Positions 1 to 9,276 of a stretch of DNA of 64,000 nt are shown in pieces. The position numbers and the translations under genes were made by a program. The DNA is taken from NCBI GenBank assembly GCA_900472485.1, contig UCII01000001.1, positions 590,105-654,104 of the forward strand, in the 5' to 3' direction. How positions within the stretch are numbered: the first letter of the stretch is position 1; the number at the start of each line of letters is the position of its first letter. Origin of the DNA: Hyphomicrobiales bacterium. GTDB lineage: Bacteria > Pseudomonadota > Alphaproteobacteria > Rhizobiales > Rhizobiaceae. The notes under the pieces are model-generated. The model was given only the letters and a program-made list of their open reading frames with translations. It searched no databases and was not told where the DNA came from.

Positions 1-783
1 CAGCCGATCATCACCATGGTGCAGCAGACCCATGGCATCCCTGAGGAATGCCAATGGGCTATTTTCCTCAGAAACCATGACGAGTTGACCTTGGAAATGG
101 TCACCGAGGCCGAGCGTAATTTTCTTTGGGACACCTATGCTTCCGACGAACGCGCCCGATTGAACCTCGGCATCCGGCGCCGCTTGTCACCGCTCATGGA
201 TCAGGACCGGCGTCGCGTCGAGCTTCTCCACATGTTGCTGTTCTCCTTGCCCGGTAGCCCTGTGCTTTACTATGGCGATGAGATCGGCATGGGCGACAAT
301 GTCGATTTAGGAGATAGAGATGGTGTTCGCACACCGATGCAATGGTCCAGCGGCAAGAACGCCGGGTTTTCCGGCGGCGATCCAAAGGCCCTCGCACTGC
401 CGCCCATCGATAATCCCCGTTTCGGTTTCCGGGTGATCAACGTCGCCGCGCAGGAGAAGGACCCGCATTCGCTTCTGAATTGGGTCCGTCACATTTTGGC
501 AATCCGATCGGCGCATCAAGCCTTCGCAAGGGGCGCAATTTGCTTTGTGAGCACAGAAAATCCGGCCGTCATCGCATATGTCAGAGAATATGACGGTGAA
601 TGCGTTCTCTGCGTCGCGAACCTGTCAAATATCGCTCAGGCTGGCATGCTCGACTTACATCAATATTCAGGCAGTCGTCCCAAGGAGCTGTTTGGGAAGA
701 CGGCATTTCCGACTGTGGGCGAGCATCGTTATCCGATCATGTTTCAGCCCTACGGTTACTTCTGGTTTCAGCTGAAGCGCTGA
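1..783 (+). CDS. treS: Trehalose synthase (maltose alpha-D-glucosyltransferase), C-terminal part
   Basis: The frame is open from base 1, so the gene starts upstream; only about 260 C-terminal residues are present out of roughly 550 usual for the family. The enzyme is a GH13 isomerase that interconverts maltose and trehalose in the cytoplasm. Visible signatures are FLRNHDELTLEMVT (the conserved histidine-aspartate catalytic-site segment typical of TreS), SPVLYYGDEIGMGDN and DRDGVRTPMQWS, followed by the C-terminal beta domain with a short carbohydrate tail ending YGYFWFQLKR. The family call is strong because the NHDE and RTPMQW segments are diagnostic of the TreS/oligo-glucosidase branch; TreS is preferred over alpha-glucosidase because of the DELTLEMVT context. 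Nothing downstream seems to be co-transcribed: the next gene is on the other strand and ends 157 bp away. Confidence 0.9.
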   Translation, partial: QPIITMVQQTHGIPEECQWAIFLRNHDELTLEMVTEAERNFLWDTYASDERARLNLGIRRRLSPLMDQDRRRVELLHMLLFSLPGSPVLYYGDEIGMGDNVDLGDRDGVRTPMQWSSGKNAGFSGGDPKALALPPIDNPRFGFRVINVAAQEKDPHSLLNWVRHILAIRSAHQAFARGAICFVSTENPAVIAYVREYDGECVLCVANLSNIAQAGMLDLHQYSGSRPKELFGKTAFPTVGEHRYPIMFQPYGYFWFQLKR

Positions 784-940
784 TCGAGGTGAGGTTTCCA
801 GCCAACAAAGCATTGTCGGCTCACCCTTGTTCCTCCATTTGAGAACGGCAACTCTGGTTGCACGACGATCTTCGCCTCATTCAGCGGTGACTGGCCAAAG
901 GCTTATCGCAGGACGTTGCGACCATCTGCCGGGGGACGGA

Positions 941-2266
941 TCAGGCGCGTCTGGCCGAGTTCAACGCGCCGTCCGCGACTACATAGGGCGGGAGCTCCAG
1001 ATTCGAGCGGAAATCGTCTCCGACATAATCGGTGTCGATGATCGACCGCCGTCGCAACTCGGGCAGCAGCCCGTTCACCAGCAGATCCTCCTGGTCCGGA
1101 TTGCCGAAGCCGTGCAGGGAGAGAACATCGAGAATTCCGGCCTGAAAGCGCTCCTCGATCGCATCGGCAAGCTGCTCGGGCGTGCCGGCGACCGACCAGT
1201 GGCCGGTTTCCTGCGCCTGAATGATGAGCTGCCGCAAGGTCAGTCCCTCACGCGCATAGCGGCGGAAGATTTCCACGCGTCCGCGCCGCCGGTTGATGCT
1301 GGTAACCTCGGGCAGGAGCGTTTCCGGCAGGGGCTTGTCGAGCGGCAATTCGGATAGATCGAGATCGCCGCCGAGCATATCAGCCAGTTTCAGGCGCCCC
1401 TGCTCGTAGTCGATCCGTTCGTGCTTTTCCTTCAGGCGCCTGGCGACGTCTGCGTCTGAATCGCCGATCACCGAGTGGAAGGAGTTCATGATGAAGGGCA
1501 GGCCTGCCGCGCGCCCGAAGCTTGCTGCGCGGCGGCGTAGCTCGGTGGCAAAAGCGACAGCATCCTCAAGCTTGGGCTGAGAGGTATAGACCACCTCGGC
1601 ATATCGCGCGCCGACGGTGACGCCGGCTTCTGACTGGCCCGCCTGAAACTGGACGGGACGGCCCTGCGGCAAAGGCGGCACGTTGAGGGGGCCGTCGACC
1701 CGGAAGTGCTTGCCGCGATAGTTGATCGGATGGAATTTTGCCGGATCGATACCGATTGCCCCGGACGCCTTGCGTTCGGCGGCATTGCGTTCATTGGCAT
1801 CATAAAGCGCATTGACGATTTCGATGAATTCCGCAGCGCGCTCGTAGCGCTCCTCCGGACTTGGCAATGTCTCGCCGAAGTTCTCTTCGCCGACCGAGGA
1901 GGTCACGGCATTCCAGCCGGCGCGCCCGCCGCTTGCATGATCCAGCGTGCCGATCTGGCGTGCCAGATTGTAGGGATAGTGGAAAGTCGTCGAGACAGTA
2001 GCGATCAGGCCGATGTGGGATGTTACCTGGCTCAAGGCGGCAAGCGCGACGATGGGCTCCTGGATGCCGGCGGTTCCGGCAAGTCCCGCCGGATCGATAT
2101 GGAGCAGGTCGGCCGTGAACAGCCCGGTGATCTTTTCTGCTTCCGCCTTGCGGGCGAGTTCGACGGCACGCTTGATGCCGGTGACGGGACTTGTGTCGTT
2201 TCCGGCGGAAATGACGCTGCTTGCTCCGGTCAATGTCTTCAGGCGTCGGGGACGATTGTGGGTCAT
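941..2266 (-). CDS. NtaA/SnaA/DszA-type flavin-dependent monooxygenase
   Basis: Bacterial luciferase-like (LLM) monooxygenase of the nitrilotriacetate/desulfurisation subgroup, which uses reduced FMN supplied by a separate reductase to hydroxylate or cleave small substrates. Family segments seen: GLIATVSTTFHYPYNLARQ, LDHASGGRAGWNAVTS, GPLNVPPLPQGRPV and QAGQSEAGVTVGARYAEVVY. The start at 2266 is chosen because AAGGAA lies 8 bases upstream and the 441-residue product has the family length; the frame stays open to 2392 but that extension would overlap the ABC gene and has no family similarity. It is the last gene of a leftward operon with a peptide-type ABC importer and a second LLM enzyme, so it probably acts on the imported compound. 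Substrate unknown; a sulfur- or nitrogen-containing organic compound is an inference from the family. Confidence 0.85.
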   Translation of the reverse strand: MTHNRPRRLKTLTGASSVISAGNDTSPVTGIKRAVELARKAEAEKITGLFTADLLHIDPAGLAGTAGIQEPIVALAALSQVTSHIGLIATVSTTFHYPYNLARQIGTLDHASGGRAGWNAVTSSVGEENFGETLPSPEERYERAAEFIEIVNALYDANERNAAERKASGAIGIDPAKFHPINYRGKHFRVDGPLNVPPLPQGRPVQFQAGQSEAGVTVGARYAEVVYTSQPKLEDAVAFATELRRRAASFGRAAGLPFIMNSFHSVIGDSDADVARRLKEKHERIDYEQGRLKLADMLGGDLDLSELPLDKPLPETLLPEVTSINRRRGRVEIFRRYAREGLTLRQLIIQAQETGHWSVAGTPEQLADAIEERFQAGILDVLSLHGFGNPDQEDLLVNGLLPELRRRSIIDTDYVGDDFRSNLELPPYVVADGALNSARRA

Positions 2267-2324
2267 CGCGAATTTCCTTGGTCGTTTGAAATTCCGGTCT
2301 GCGCCGGTGTGTGAATTGTGTTTT

Positions 2325-3989
2325 TCAGGGCAAGGCCGGAACCGCCTCGATGAGCGTGCGCGTGTAGCTGTGATGTGGCCTGGTGAAGACATCCTCCACC
2401 GCGCCCGCTTCGACGATGCGTCCCTCCTTCATCACGAGAACACGGTCCGTCAGGTGATGGACGACGCCGAGATCGTGGGAGATGAAGAGGAGCGACGTTC
2501 CGGAGGCCGCTTGAAGTTCGGCCAGGAGATCAAGCACCTGCGCCTGCACCGATACGTCGAGCGCACTGACCGGCTCGTCGGCCACGAGAAGACGTGGGCG
2601 CGGTGCAAAGGCGCGTGCGATCGCGACGCGCTGACGCTGGCCGCCGGAAAGCTCGCGTGGATAGCGCTTCAGGAACGCCTCGCTCAGACGAACCGAGTCA
2701 AGCACCTCGAGTACGCGTTCGCGGCGCGCTCCGCCGAAGATGCCGGCGCTATCGAGGCTTTCGCCGATGATCTTCTCGACCGTATAGCGGGGGTCGAAGG
2801 AACTGAGCGCATCCTGCGCGATGAGCTGCATGCTGGAGCGCCTGGAGCGACGCGCGGCCTCCGTGACATTGCTCCAGCCGCCGCCGTCAAGACGAACCGA
2901 TCCGTGATCCGGTTCGACCAGGCCGAGAACGATTTTCGCGACCGTCGTCTTGCCGGAACCGGATTCACCGACGATGCCGAGGGCTTCGCCGGCTGCGAGG
3001 TCGAAGGAGACGTCGTTGACGGCGAAGATGCCGCCCGATCCGCCATAGCGTTTGACGAGATTGCGGGCTGACAGAATGTGGTTGTGGCGATCGATTGCCT
3101 TTGCAGGCAGGGGGACGCGTTGCCATGCATTTGGCCTGGGCGCGGCTTGCACCTGCTCGCTCTCCGCTTGTGTGACGGATGTCGGCGATAGCCGGAACCC
3201 CTTGGAGGCGGCCGAAGGCACGGCATCCAGCAATTGCCGTGTATAGGGATGGCGAGGGGTCTTCAGTATCTGTTCCGTCGAACCCTCTTCGACAATCCGG
3301 CCGTCGTTCATGACGAGTACGCGATCGGCAAGATGGGAGACGACGGCCAGATCATGGCTGATCAGGAGAAGCGTATGGCCGGCCTTGCGCCGTTCGAGTA
3401 GCAGGTCGAGGATCTGCTTTTGAACCGTCGCATCCAGCGCCGTCGTCGGCTCGTCGGCGATCAGCAGTGAAGGCCCGCGTGCTATTGCCGTGGCGATGAG
3501 AGTGCGCTGGCGCAAGCCGCCCGAAAGCTGATGCGGGTATTGCGGCAGCCGCCGATCCGGATCGGGGATGCCGACCGACTGCAGCAGCAGGCGGCTGTCT
3601 TCGCGTCGATCGGGGCGGCGAAAGAGACTGCGCCCGCCGAAGGCGTCGGACAGTTGCTGCGAAATCCGTCTCAGCGGGTCGAGGGAGATGAGGGCATCCT
3701 GAAGAACGAAGCCGATTTTTTCGCCGCGAAGGCGCTGCCATTGCCTTTCATCGAAGTCGCGAACATCGTTTCCGTCGACATCGAAACGGTCGGCGCCGAC
3801 AACAGCATCCGGGCCGGCAAGACCGATGATCGAGCGCGCCGTCACCGATTTTCCGGAGCCGGATTCTCCGACAAGCGCGACGGCTTCGCCCTTGTCGATC
3901 CTCAGGTCGATGCCGTGGACCACCCTATTGTCGCGGCCGTCCCGAGGAAAGCCGATCGTCAGATTGCGGATGTTGAGTACCGGGGTCAC
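2325..3989 (-). CDS. Peptide/nickel-type ABC importer, fused double ATPase
   Basis: A single 554-residue chain with two complete nucleotide-binding domains, equivalent to DppD and DppF joined (as in YejF or GsiA). Each half has Walker A GESGSGKS/T (residues about 40 and 340), an ABC signature (LSGGLRQRT in the first half, LSGGQRQRVAIARA in the second), and Walker B (LLIADEPTTALD and LLVADEPVSALD). Both halves also carry the oligopeptide-transporter C-terminal extension (RHPYTRQLL; HHSYTRTLI). It powers uptake through the two permeases encoded just upstream. Its start is GTG at 3989 and overlaps the permease stop as GTGA, indicating translational coupling. Both ATP sites look intact, so no degenerate-site asymmetry is predicted. 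Confidence 0.92.
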   Translation of the reverse strand: MTPVLNIRNLTIGFPRDGRDNRVVHGIDLRIDKGEAVALVGESGSGKSVTARSIIGLAGPDAVVGADRFDVDGNDVRDFDERQWQRLRGEKIGFVLQDALISLDPLRRISQQLSDAFGGRSLFRRPDRREDSRLLLQSVGIPDPDRRLPQYPHQLSGGLRQRTLIATAIARGPSLLIADEPTTALDATVQKQILDLLLERRKAGHTLLLISHDLAVVSHLADRVLVMNDGRIVEEGSTEQILKTPRHPYTRQLLDAVPSAASKGFRLSPTSVTQAESEQVQAAPRPNAWQRVPLPAKAIDRHNHILSARNLVKRYGGSGGIFAVNDVSFDLAAGEALGIVGESGSGKTTVAKIVLGLVEPDHGSVRLDGGGWSNVTEAARRSRRSSMQLIAQDALSSFDPRYTVEKIIGESLDSAGIFGGARRERVLEVLDSVRLSEAFLKRYPRELSGGQRQRVAIARAFAPRPRLLVADEPVSALDVSVQAQVLDLLAELQAASGTSLLFISHDLGVVHHLTDRVLVMKEGRIVEAGAVEDVFTRPHHSYTRTLIEAVPALP

Positions 3990-4855
3990 GATGGCCTCCT
4001 GCCTTCAAATGCAAGTTGCCAGCGTCTTCCAAGCACGCTTATGGAGATGACCGTCAGCGTAATGGCGAGACCTGGCCAAACGCCGATCCACCACGCCACG
4101 CGAAGATAATTGCGTGCCTCCGCCAGCATTGCTCCCCATTCCGGGGCGGGTGGCTGCGGACCCATGCCGAGAAAACTGAGGCCTGCGGCCTGTATGATCG
4201 TGGTCCCGAGACCGATCGTTGCCAGGATGGGCACCTGGGCCAGCGCATGCGGCAGGATATGGCGGGCCACCAACACGCTGCGTCTCAGTCCGAATGTTCT
4301 TGCTTGCTCCACATAACCGCTTTTGGCGATCACGAAGGTCTGCGCGCGCACGACCCTTGCAAAACGCGGCACGGAGGCAAGGCCGAGCGCGAAGATGAGG
4401 TTGATCGTGCCGGGTCCTGTAAAGGAGATCAGCACGAGAGCCAAAAGCAGGTCCGGGAATGATGAAATCACGTCCAGAAAGCGCGAGATGGCCTCGTCGA
4501 CGAGACCGCGGGCAAGGCCCGACAGAAGCCCGAGAAAGGCTCCGGCGATCGCCGCGATGGCTACGGCGCTGACGCCGATGAGGATGGAGTAACGCGCGCC
4601 GTAAACAACCCGCGAGAAGACATCTCTGCCGAGATGATCCGTGCCGAACCAATGTTGCGTCGACGGCGGCAGTTGCGCCTGCAAGGGATCGGCGGCGATC
4701 GGATTGGCAGCGGTCAGAACTTGCGGCCAAATGGTGGCGAGGGCCACCAGCAGTATAAAAATTGCCGAAAGGGTAAGCCCAGGATTTGCGACGCGCCAAT
4801 AAAGTCGCTGTTGGCGCTGATCGGTTTCCTGTTCGGGAGACGAGGAGATGCTCAA
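3986..4855 (-). CDS. Peptide-type ABC importer permease (DppC-like)
   Basis: Inner-membrane permease of 289 residues with an N-terminal hydrophobic segment (about residues 28-50) followed by the HWFGTDHLGRDVFSRVVYGAR signature typical of DppC/OppC subunits, then five further membrane spans. The EAA-type loop that contacts the ATPase is around EQARTFGLRRSVLVARHILP. It pairs with the DppB-like permease upstream, whose stop codon it overlaps by four bases (ATGA), and its own stop overlaps the ATPase start. Together they form the channel of an importer for a peptide-sized or smaller organic solute. Specificity cannot be read from the permease. Confidence 0.92.
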   Translation of the reverse strand: MSISSSPEQETDQRQQRLYWRVANPGLTLSAIFILLVALATIWPQVLTAANPIAADPLQAQLPPSTQHWFGTDHLGRDVFSRVVYGARYSILIGVSAVAIAAIAGAFLGLLSGLARGLVDEAISRFLDVISSFPDLLLALVLISFTGPGTINLIFALGLASVPRFARVVRAQTFVIAKSGYVEQARTFGLRRSVLVARHILPHALAQVPILATIGLGTTIIQAAGLSFLGMGPQPPAPEWGAMLAEARNYLRVAWWIGVWPGLAITLTVISISVLGRRWQLAFEGRRPS

Positions 4856-5868
4856 TGGCCGGCCTCCGCATTCTGATTGCGCAGTCGGGGATCGAGCAGA
4901 AGATACAGCACGTCGACCAGCGTGCTGAGGATGACGTAGACGAAGGCCGACAGGATGGCGACGGCGAGCACGACGGGCAGGTCATGCGCCAGCACGGCGT
5001 CGACTGTAATCCGCCCAAGCCCGGGCCTGCCAAACACCGCTTCGGTGATGACGGCGCCGGACAGCAGATTGCCGACGAGCCAGCCGGCAAGCGTCACCGC
5101 GGGAAGTGCGGCGTGCCGCAGGCCGTGACGCAGCCTCAGCACGAAGTCATTGGCGCCCCAGCTTTTGACCGTCAGCATAAAGGGTTCTTCCAAGGCCCGT
5201 TCGAGCCCTTGGCGCAGCACCTGTCCGATGACGGCGCCAAGGGACAGGCCAAGCGACAGGGCCGGTAGGACCAGCGCCGAAAATGTCCGGTCGCCGGCCA
5301 CCGGAAAGATCTTCAAGGTGAAGGAAAATATGAACAAGAGCACGATGCCGAGCCAGAAGGACGGCGTCGAGATGAGAACAAGCTCGAGACTGCCTGCGAT
5401 GCTGCGCGGCAGGCGCTTGCCGGCTGTCAGCAGGGCGCTGGCAACGGCAAAGACGATGGCAACGACGAGAGCGGCCGCAGTAAGCTTCAATGTCGGCTGC
5501 ATCTGCGATAGAACGAGGCCGGAAACATCTGTCTGCAGAATATAGGACCGTCCGAAATCGCCATGCAGAATACGCTGGAGATAGGTCAGATATTGCGTCA
5601 GCAACGGCTTGTCCAAGCCCCATTCAAGGCGGATGGCCGCTTCTACCTCCGGCGTTCGCAATTGCTCGCCGATTAACAGGCTGACAATATCGCCGGGCGC
5701 CAGATGAATGCTGATGAAGCTCAGCGTCACCGCGGCCCATAGGACCACGATGGCCGATCCAATCCGCACGAGGATCTGCGATATCAGGCTGTTGCGCTTC
5801 AGCCGGCGCCTGCGCGAAAACCAGGCCGAAGGGCTCTGGTCGAAAGCCGTCGTATTGTCAGCGGTCAT
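4852..5868 (-). CDS. Peptide-type ABC importer permease (DppB-like)
   Basis: Inner-membrane permease of 338 residues. Features of the DppB/OppB family: one N-terminal span (about residues 30-52), the FISIHLAPGDIVSLLIGEQ segment, LLTQYLTYLQRILHGDFGRSY, and a C-terminal core with the EAA-like loop around VKSWGANDFVLRLRHGLRHA and the conserved GAVITEAVFGRPGLGRI. It is the first membrane subunit of the operon, 63 bp downstream of the second binding-protein gene, and overlaps the DppC-like gene by ATGA. The somewhat long N-terminal tail (about 30 polar residues before the first span) is the only departure from the usual layout. Confidence 0.92.
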   Translation of the reverse strand: MTADNTTAFDQSPSAWFSRRRRLKRNSLISQILVRIGSAIVVLWAAVTLSFISIHLAPGDIVSLLIGEQLRTPEVEAAIRLEWGLDKPLLTQYLTYLQRILHGDFGRSYILQTDVSGLVLSQMQPTLKLTAAALVVAIVFAVASALLTAGKRLPRSIAGSLELVLISTPSFWLGIVLLFIFSFTLKIFPVAGDRTFSALVLPALSLGLSLGAVIGQVLRQGLERALEEPFMLTVKSWGANDFVLRLRHGLRHAALPAVTLAGWLVGNLLSGAVITEAVFGRPGLGRITVDAVLAHDLPVVLAVAILSAFVYVILSTLVDVLYLLLDPRLRNQNAEAGH

Positions 5869-5888
5869 GCTCGGTCACTCCTCCACCG

Positions 5889-5914
5889 TCCCCGACCACT
5901 TGCGTTGCCGGGGA
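5889..5914 (-). promoter_or_regulatory. Intercistronic stem-loop after the binding-protein gene
   Basis: TCCCCG (5889-5894) and CGGGGA (5909-5914) form a 6-bp GC stem with a 14-base loop in the 63-bp gap between the second binding-protein gene and the permease genes. No U-tract follows, so it is not a standard terminator. In ABC operons such hairpins often protect the 3' end of the abundant binding-protein mRNA; that role is inferred. Confidence 0.35.
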
Positions 5915-5931
5915 TGTGTTGACGGTACGGT

Positions 5932-7554
5932 TCACTCGCTGCGCCAGATATCGTAGGCGCTCTCCGGCAATTGCTTGAAGGGCCGGAAGCTGATGCCCTT
6001 CACATAGCTTGCAGCCGCCACCTGGTCCTCGGGCTCGTAGAGCGGCAGGGCATAGGCCTGGTCGAGAATGGCGAAGCGCTGCAGCTTCGAATAAAGATCG
6101 AAGCGTTTCTTCTGGTCCAGCGTCGAAGCGGCCTCGTTCAGCCACTGCAATAGCTCGGGCGCAAAGGCGCGGCTGTAGTTGATGCTGCCGCCCTTATCGA
6201 GGGGCAGGTAGTGATACTCTATGTCGATCGCATCCGTCGGCGTATTGGAATTAGCGATCGAGCCGAACTGGCCGGTCTTGCGTCGGTCGATGTAGGTGCC
6301 GGCATCCACGAAGATGATTTTGAGATCGATGCCGGCATTCTGGCGTGCCTGTGCCTGCAGGGCTTGCAGCAGGACGTCACGCTGATCGCGCACCGTCGCC
6401 TGAGCCTGGATGACCTCGATGGTCAACCGCTTTCCGTCTTTCGTCCTGAAGCCGTCGGCGTCCCGCGCGGTCCAGCCAGCCTCGTCCAGAAGCGCATTTG
6501 CCGCCTTGGGATCGGGTTTATATGCCGCCTCGATGCTCTTGTCGTAAAATTGTGGATCGATCGGCGACGCGATGCCCCATGCGCGGGTGCGTTCTCCGCG
6601 ATAGACGGCCTTCAGCACCGCATCGACGTCGATCGCTGATATCAGAGCCTTGCGCACCTTGAGATCCTGGGTCGGTCCCCAGGTGACATTGAGGAAGAGC
6701 GAATAGGGCGTGCCGGTATTGAGGGCCGTCTGGTAGCTGAAGTCCGAATTGTCCTTGAAAAGGCTGGCATCATTGCCGGCGATCCCTTCGATCACGTCGA
6801 CCTGACCGGAGGTGAGCGCCCCGGTGCGGACGGAGGACTCGGACAGGAAGCGATAGGTCACCTCGTCGAGATAGGCCGGGCCATTATGAGCTGATGTCTT
6901 GGGTGCCCAATGATAGGCCGGATTCTTGACGAACTGAATGTCCTGTCCCTTGGCATAGCGCTTCAGGACAAAAGGACCGGTTCCCGCAATCTCCGGTCCG
7001 CCGGATTTCAGCTGCGTTGAATTGAAGGCCGCCGGCGAAAGGATCTCCAGGCTCGCGGCATAATCGAGAAAGGGGGCATAGACCTGGTTCAAGGTGAAGG
7101 AAACGGTATGGTCGTCCAGCGCCTTCGCTTCGACGATACGCGAGACCGGGCCGGCGCTCACGCTGCCGCTATAGGCCGCGTCCTTGAGCTTGGTGAAATT
7201 GGTGATGACGGCCTGCGCATCGAGCTTTTGACCATCGGTGAAGCTCACATCGTCACGAAGCTTGAACGTGTAAGTCTTGCCGTCGTCGGAGATCTTATAT
7301 TCGGTCGCAAGCCATGGAACGTAGCCACCGTCTGCAGTGCGCGCCAGCAGCGACTCATAAGCATTGCGCAGCAGCAGCTTGGTCTTGTCCTGCCCGTTGA
7401 GCTGCGGATTGAGCGTGGCCGGCTCCGTCTCGACGGCCCATGTCAGCTTGCCGCCGCTGATCGGCGCGCCGTCCCCAGCCATGCCAAGGCTCGGCAGCGC
7501 GCCCGTCACCAGCATGGCTGCCGTCAGGCCGAGAAAATGTCTGCGCATAAGCAT
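5932..7554 (-). CDS. Extracellular solute-binding protein, family 5 (first paralogue)
   Basis: Periplasmic binding protein of the DppA/OppA type, 540 residues. It starts with a signal peptide whose n-region is MLMRRHFLG, a twin-arginine-like pattern, with cleavage probably near GMAGDG. Family landmarks: LTWAVETEPATLNPQLNGQ, YTFKLRDDVSFTDGQKLDA, GTGPFVLKRYAKGQ and the C-terminal YALPLYEPEDQVAA. The start at 7554 is supported by AAGGAGA eight bases upstream. It lies 47 bp downstream of a second, closely similar binding-protein gene and upstream of the permeases, so both proteins probably feed one transporter. The pair looks like a tandem duplication, with the same C-terminal sequence pattern (FRPFKQLPESAYDIW against FRPFKRLPENAYDIW). 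Confidence 0.9.
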   Translation of the reverse strand: MLMRRHFLGLTAAMLVTGALPSLGMAGDGAPISGGKLTWAVETEPATLNPQLNGQDKTKLLLRNAYESLLARTADGGYVPWLATEYKISDDGKTYTFKLRDDVSFTDGQKLDAQAVITNFTKLKDAAYSGSVSAGPVSRIVEAKALDDHTVSFTLNQVYAPFLDYAASLEILSPAAFNSTQLKSGGPEIAGTGPFVLKRYAKGQDIQFVKNPAYHWAPKTSAHNGPAYLDEVTYRFLSESSVRTGALTSGQVDVIEGIAGNDASLFKDNSDFSYQTALNTGTPYSLFLNVTWGPTQDLKVRKALISAIDVDAVLKAVYRGERTRAWGIASPIDPQFYDKSIEAAYKPDPKAANALLDEAGWTARDADGFRTKDGKRLTIEVIQAQATVRDQRDVLLQALQAQARQNAGIDLKIIFVDAGTYIDRRKTGQFGSIANSNTPTDAIDIEYHYLPLDKGGSINYSRAFAPELLQWLNEAASTLDQKKRFDLYSKLQRFAILDQAYALPLYEPEDQVAAASYVKGISFRPFKQLPESAYDIWRSE

Positions 7555-7601
7555 TCCGAGTATCTCCTTGAAATAATCTTTTTGAGAGGAACAGCCGCGG
7601 C

Positions 7602-9254
7602 TCAGGCTGGTTGATCGAGCCAGATGTCGTAGGCGTTTTCGGGAAGGCGCTTGAAGGGACGGAATCCCACTCCCTTGACCGCAGCCGTTGCTGCAATCTG
7701 ATCTTCGGGAACATAGAGCGGCAGGCCCAGCGCCTGTTCGCGGAGTGCGAAACGCTGAAGTGCCGAATAGATCTCGAAGCGCTTCTTGGCATCGAGCGTG
7801 GAGGCTGCCTCGGCAAGCCAGGCGGATATTTCAGGCGCCACGCTGCGGCTGTAATTGATCGATCCGCCCTTCTCACGCGGCAGATAATGAAAATAGAGGG
7901 TGAGGCCGTTTTCCTGCGTCGTGGTCGAATTCGGAATGATGCCGTATTGCCCGTCGTTCTGCCTGTTGGCATAGGTTCCGGCGTCGACATAGCGCAAGGC
8001 GACATCGATGCCGGCATTCTGCCTGGCCTGTGCCTGGACGGCCTCGAGAAGAACGTCGCGTTGGTCACGCAAGGTCGCCTGCGACTGGACGATCTCGATC
8101 GTCAGCCGTTTGCCGTCCTTCGTCCGGAAGCCATCGCCGTCTCTGCTCGTCCAGTCGGCCTCGTCGAGCAATCTGTTGGCGAGATCGGTATCGAAGCCGT
8201 AGCTGCCTTCGATACCCTTGTCGTAGAAATCCGTGTCCGCAGGCGTCAGGACACCCCATGCGCGCTTGCGTTCGCCACGGTAGACGGACTGAATGATCCG
8301 CTCGACATCGATCGCCGCAAGAAAGGCCTTGCGTATCTTGACGTCGCTCGTCGGGGTATTGGTGACATTCAGGTAAAGCGTATAGGGCGTGCCGGTATTT
8401 AGCGCGCTTTGATAGGTGAAATCGGAATCGTCGCGGAAAAGTGCTGCGTCATTGCCGGAAATGCCCTCGATGACATGCACTTGGCCCGAGGTCAGCGCGC
8501 CGGTGCGGACCGCGGATTCGGGTAGGAAGCGATAGACCACTTCATCGAGATAGGCCGGCCCCTGATGACCCGCATTGCCGGGAGCCCAATTATAGGCCGC
8601 GTTTCGAATGAAACGGATTTCCTGACCTTTGACATAGCGATCGAGGATGAAAGGGCCGGTGCCCGCGATTTCGTGCCCGCCTGCCTTTAGTTGCGAAGAG
8701 GAGAATGATTTCGGCGAGAGGATCTCGATGCTGGTCGCGCCATCGAGGAAAGGGGCGTAAACATCGTTGAGCTTGAGGACGACCGTATGAGGATCGAGCG
8801 CGGTCGCCTCGGAAATGTGGGAGACGTGGCCGGCACTGATGCTGCCGGAATAGATCGGCTCCTTCAGTTTCAGGAAGTTCGTGACGACGGCTGCGGCGTC
8901 GAATTTCTCTCCATCACTGAAGATTACGTCATCGCGGAGATTGAAGGTATAGGTCCTGCCGTCCTCGGATACCGCATAGTCTTTCGCCAGCCATGGCACA
9001 TAGCCGCCATCCGGAGAGCGGGCGAGAAGACATTCATAGGCGTTACGCAGAATAAGCTTCGCCTTGGCCTGGCCGTTCAGATGCGGATTGAGCGTGGTCG
9101 GTTCCGTCTCGACGCCCCAGATCAAGGACCCGCCGCGCGCGGGCTTGTTATCCGCCAGCGTTTCGGTCGCTTGCAGTCCGGTGGACAGAGACAGAGCAGC
9201 AATCGCTGAACTCTTCAGGAAATCTCTTCTGGTTACCACGGCATTCTTTCCCAT
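7602..9254 (-). CDS. Extracellular solute-binding protein, family 5 (second paralogue)
   Basis: Periplasmic binding protein of the DppA/OppA type, 550 residues. The N-terminus MGKNAVVTRRDFLKSSAIAA contains a good twin-arginine export motif (RRDFLK), so the protein is probably exported folded through Tat. Core segments match its downstream paralogue almost position for position (ETEPTTLNPHLNGQ, LRNAYECLLARSPDGGYVPW, SSTLDAKKRFEIYSALQRFA in pattern). The ATG at 9254 is chosen because it gives the signal peptide directly; the longer frame to 9338 runs into the upstream monooxygenase gene. The ribosome site is weak. Two binding proteins for one importer suggest two related ligands or affinities, with the ligand unknown. 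Confidence 0.9.
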   Translation of the reverse strand: MGKNAVVTRRDFLKSSAIAALSLSTGLQATETLADNKPARGGSLIWGVETEPTTLNPHLNGQAKAKLILRNAYECLLARSPDGGYVPWLAKDYAVSEDGRTYTFNLRDDVIFSDGEKFDAAAVVTNFLKLKEPIYSGSISAGHVSHISEATALDPHTVVLKLNDVYAPFLDGATSIEILSPKSFSSSQLKAGGHEIAGTGPFILDRYVKGQEIRFIRNAAYNWAPGNAGHQGPAYLDEVVYRFLPESAVRTGALTSGQVHVIEGISGNDAALFRDDSDFTYQSALNTGTPYTLYLNVTNTPTSDVKIRKAFLAAIDVERIIQSVYRGERKRAWGVLTPADTDFYDKGIEGSYGFDTDLANRLLDEADWTSRDGDGFRTKDGKRLTIEIVQSQATLRDQRDVLLEAVQAQARQNAGIDVALRYVDAGTYANRQNDGQYGIIPNSTTTQENGLTLYFHYLPREKGGSINYSRSVAPEISAWLAEAASTLDAKKRFEIYSALQRFALREQALGLPLYVPEDQIAATAAVKGVGFRPFKRLPENAYDIWLDQPA

Positions 9255-9276
9255 GTCATTTTGGACCAGCCTCCAA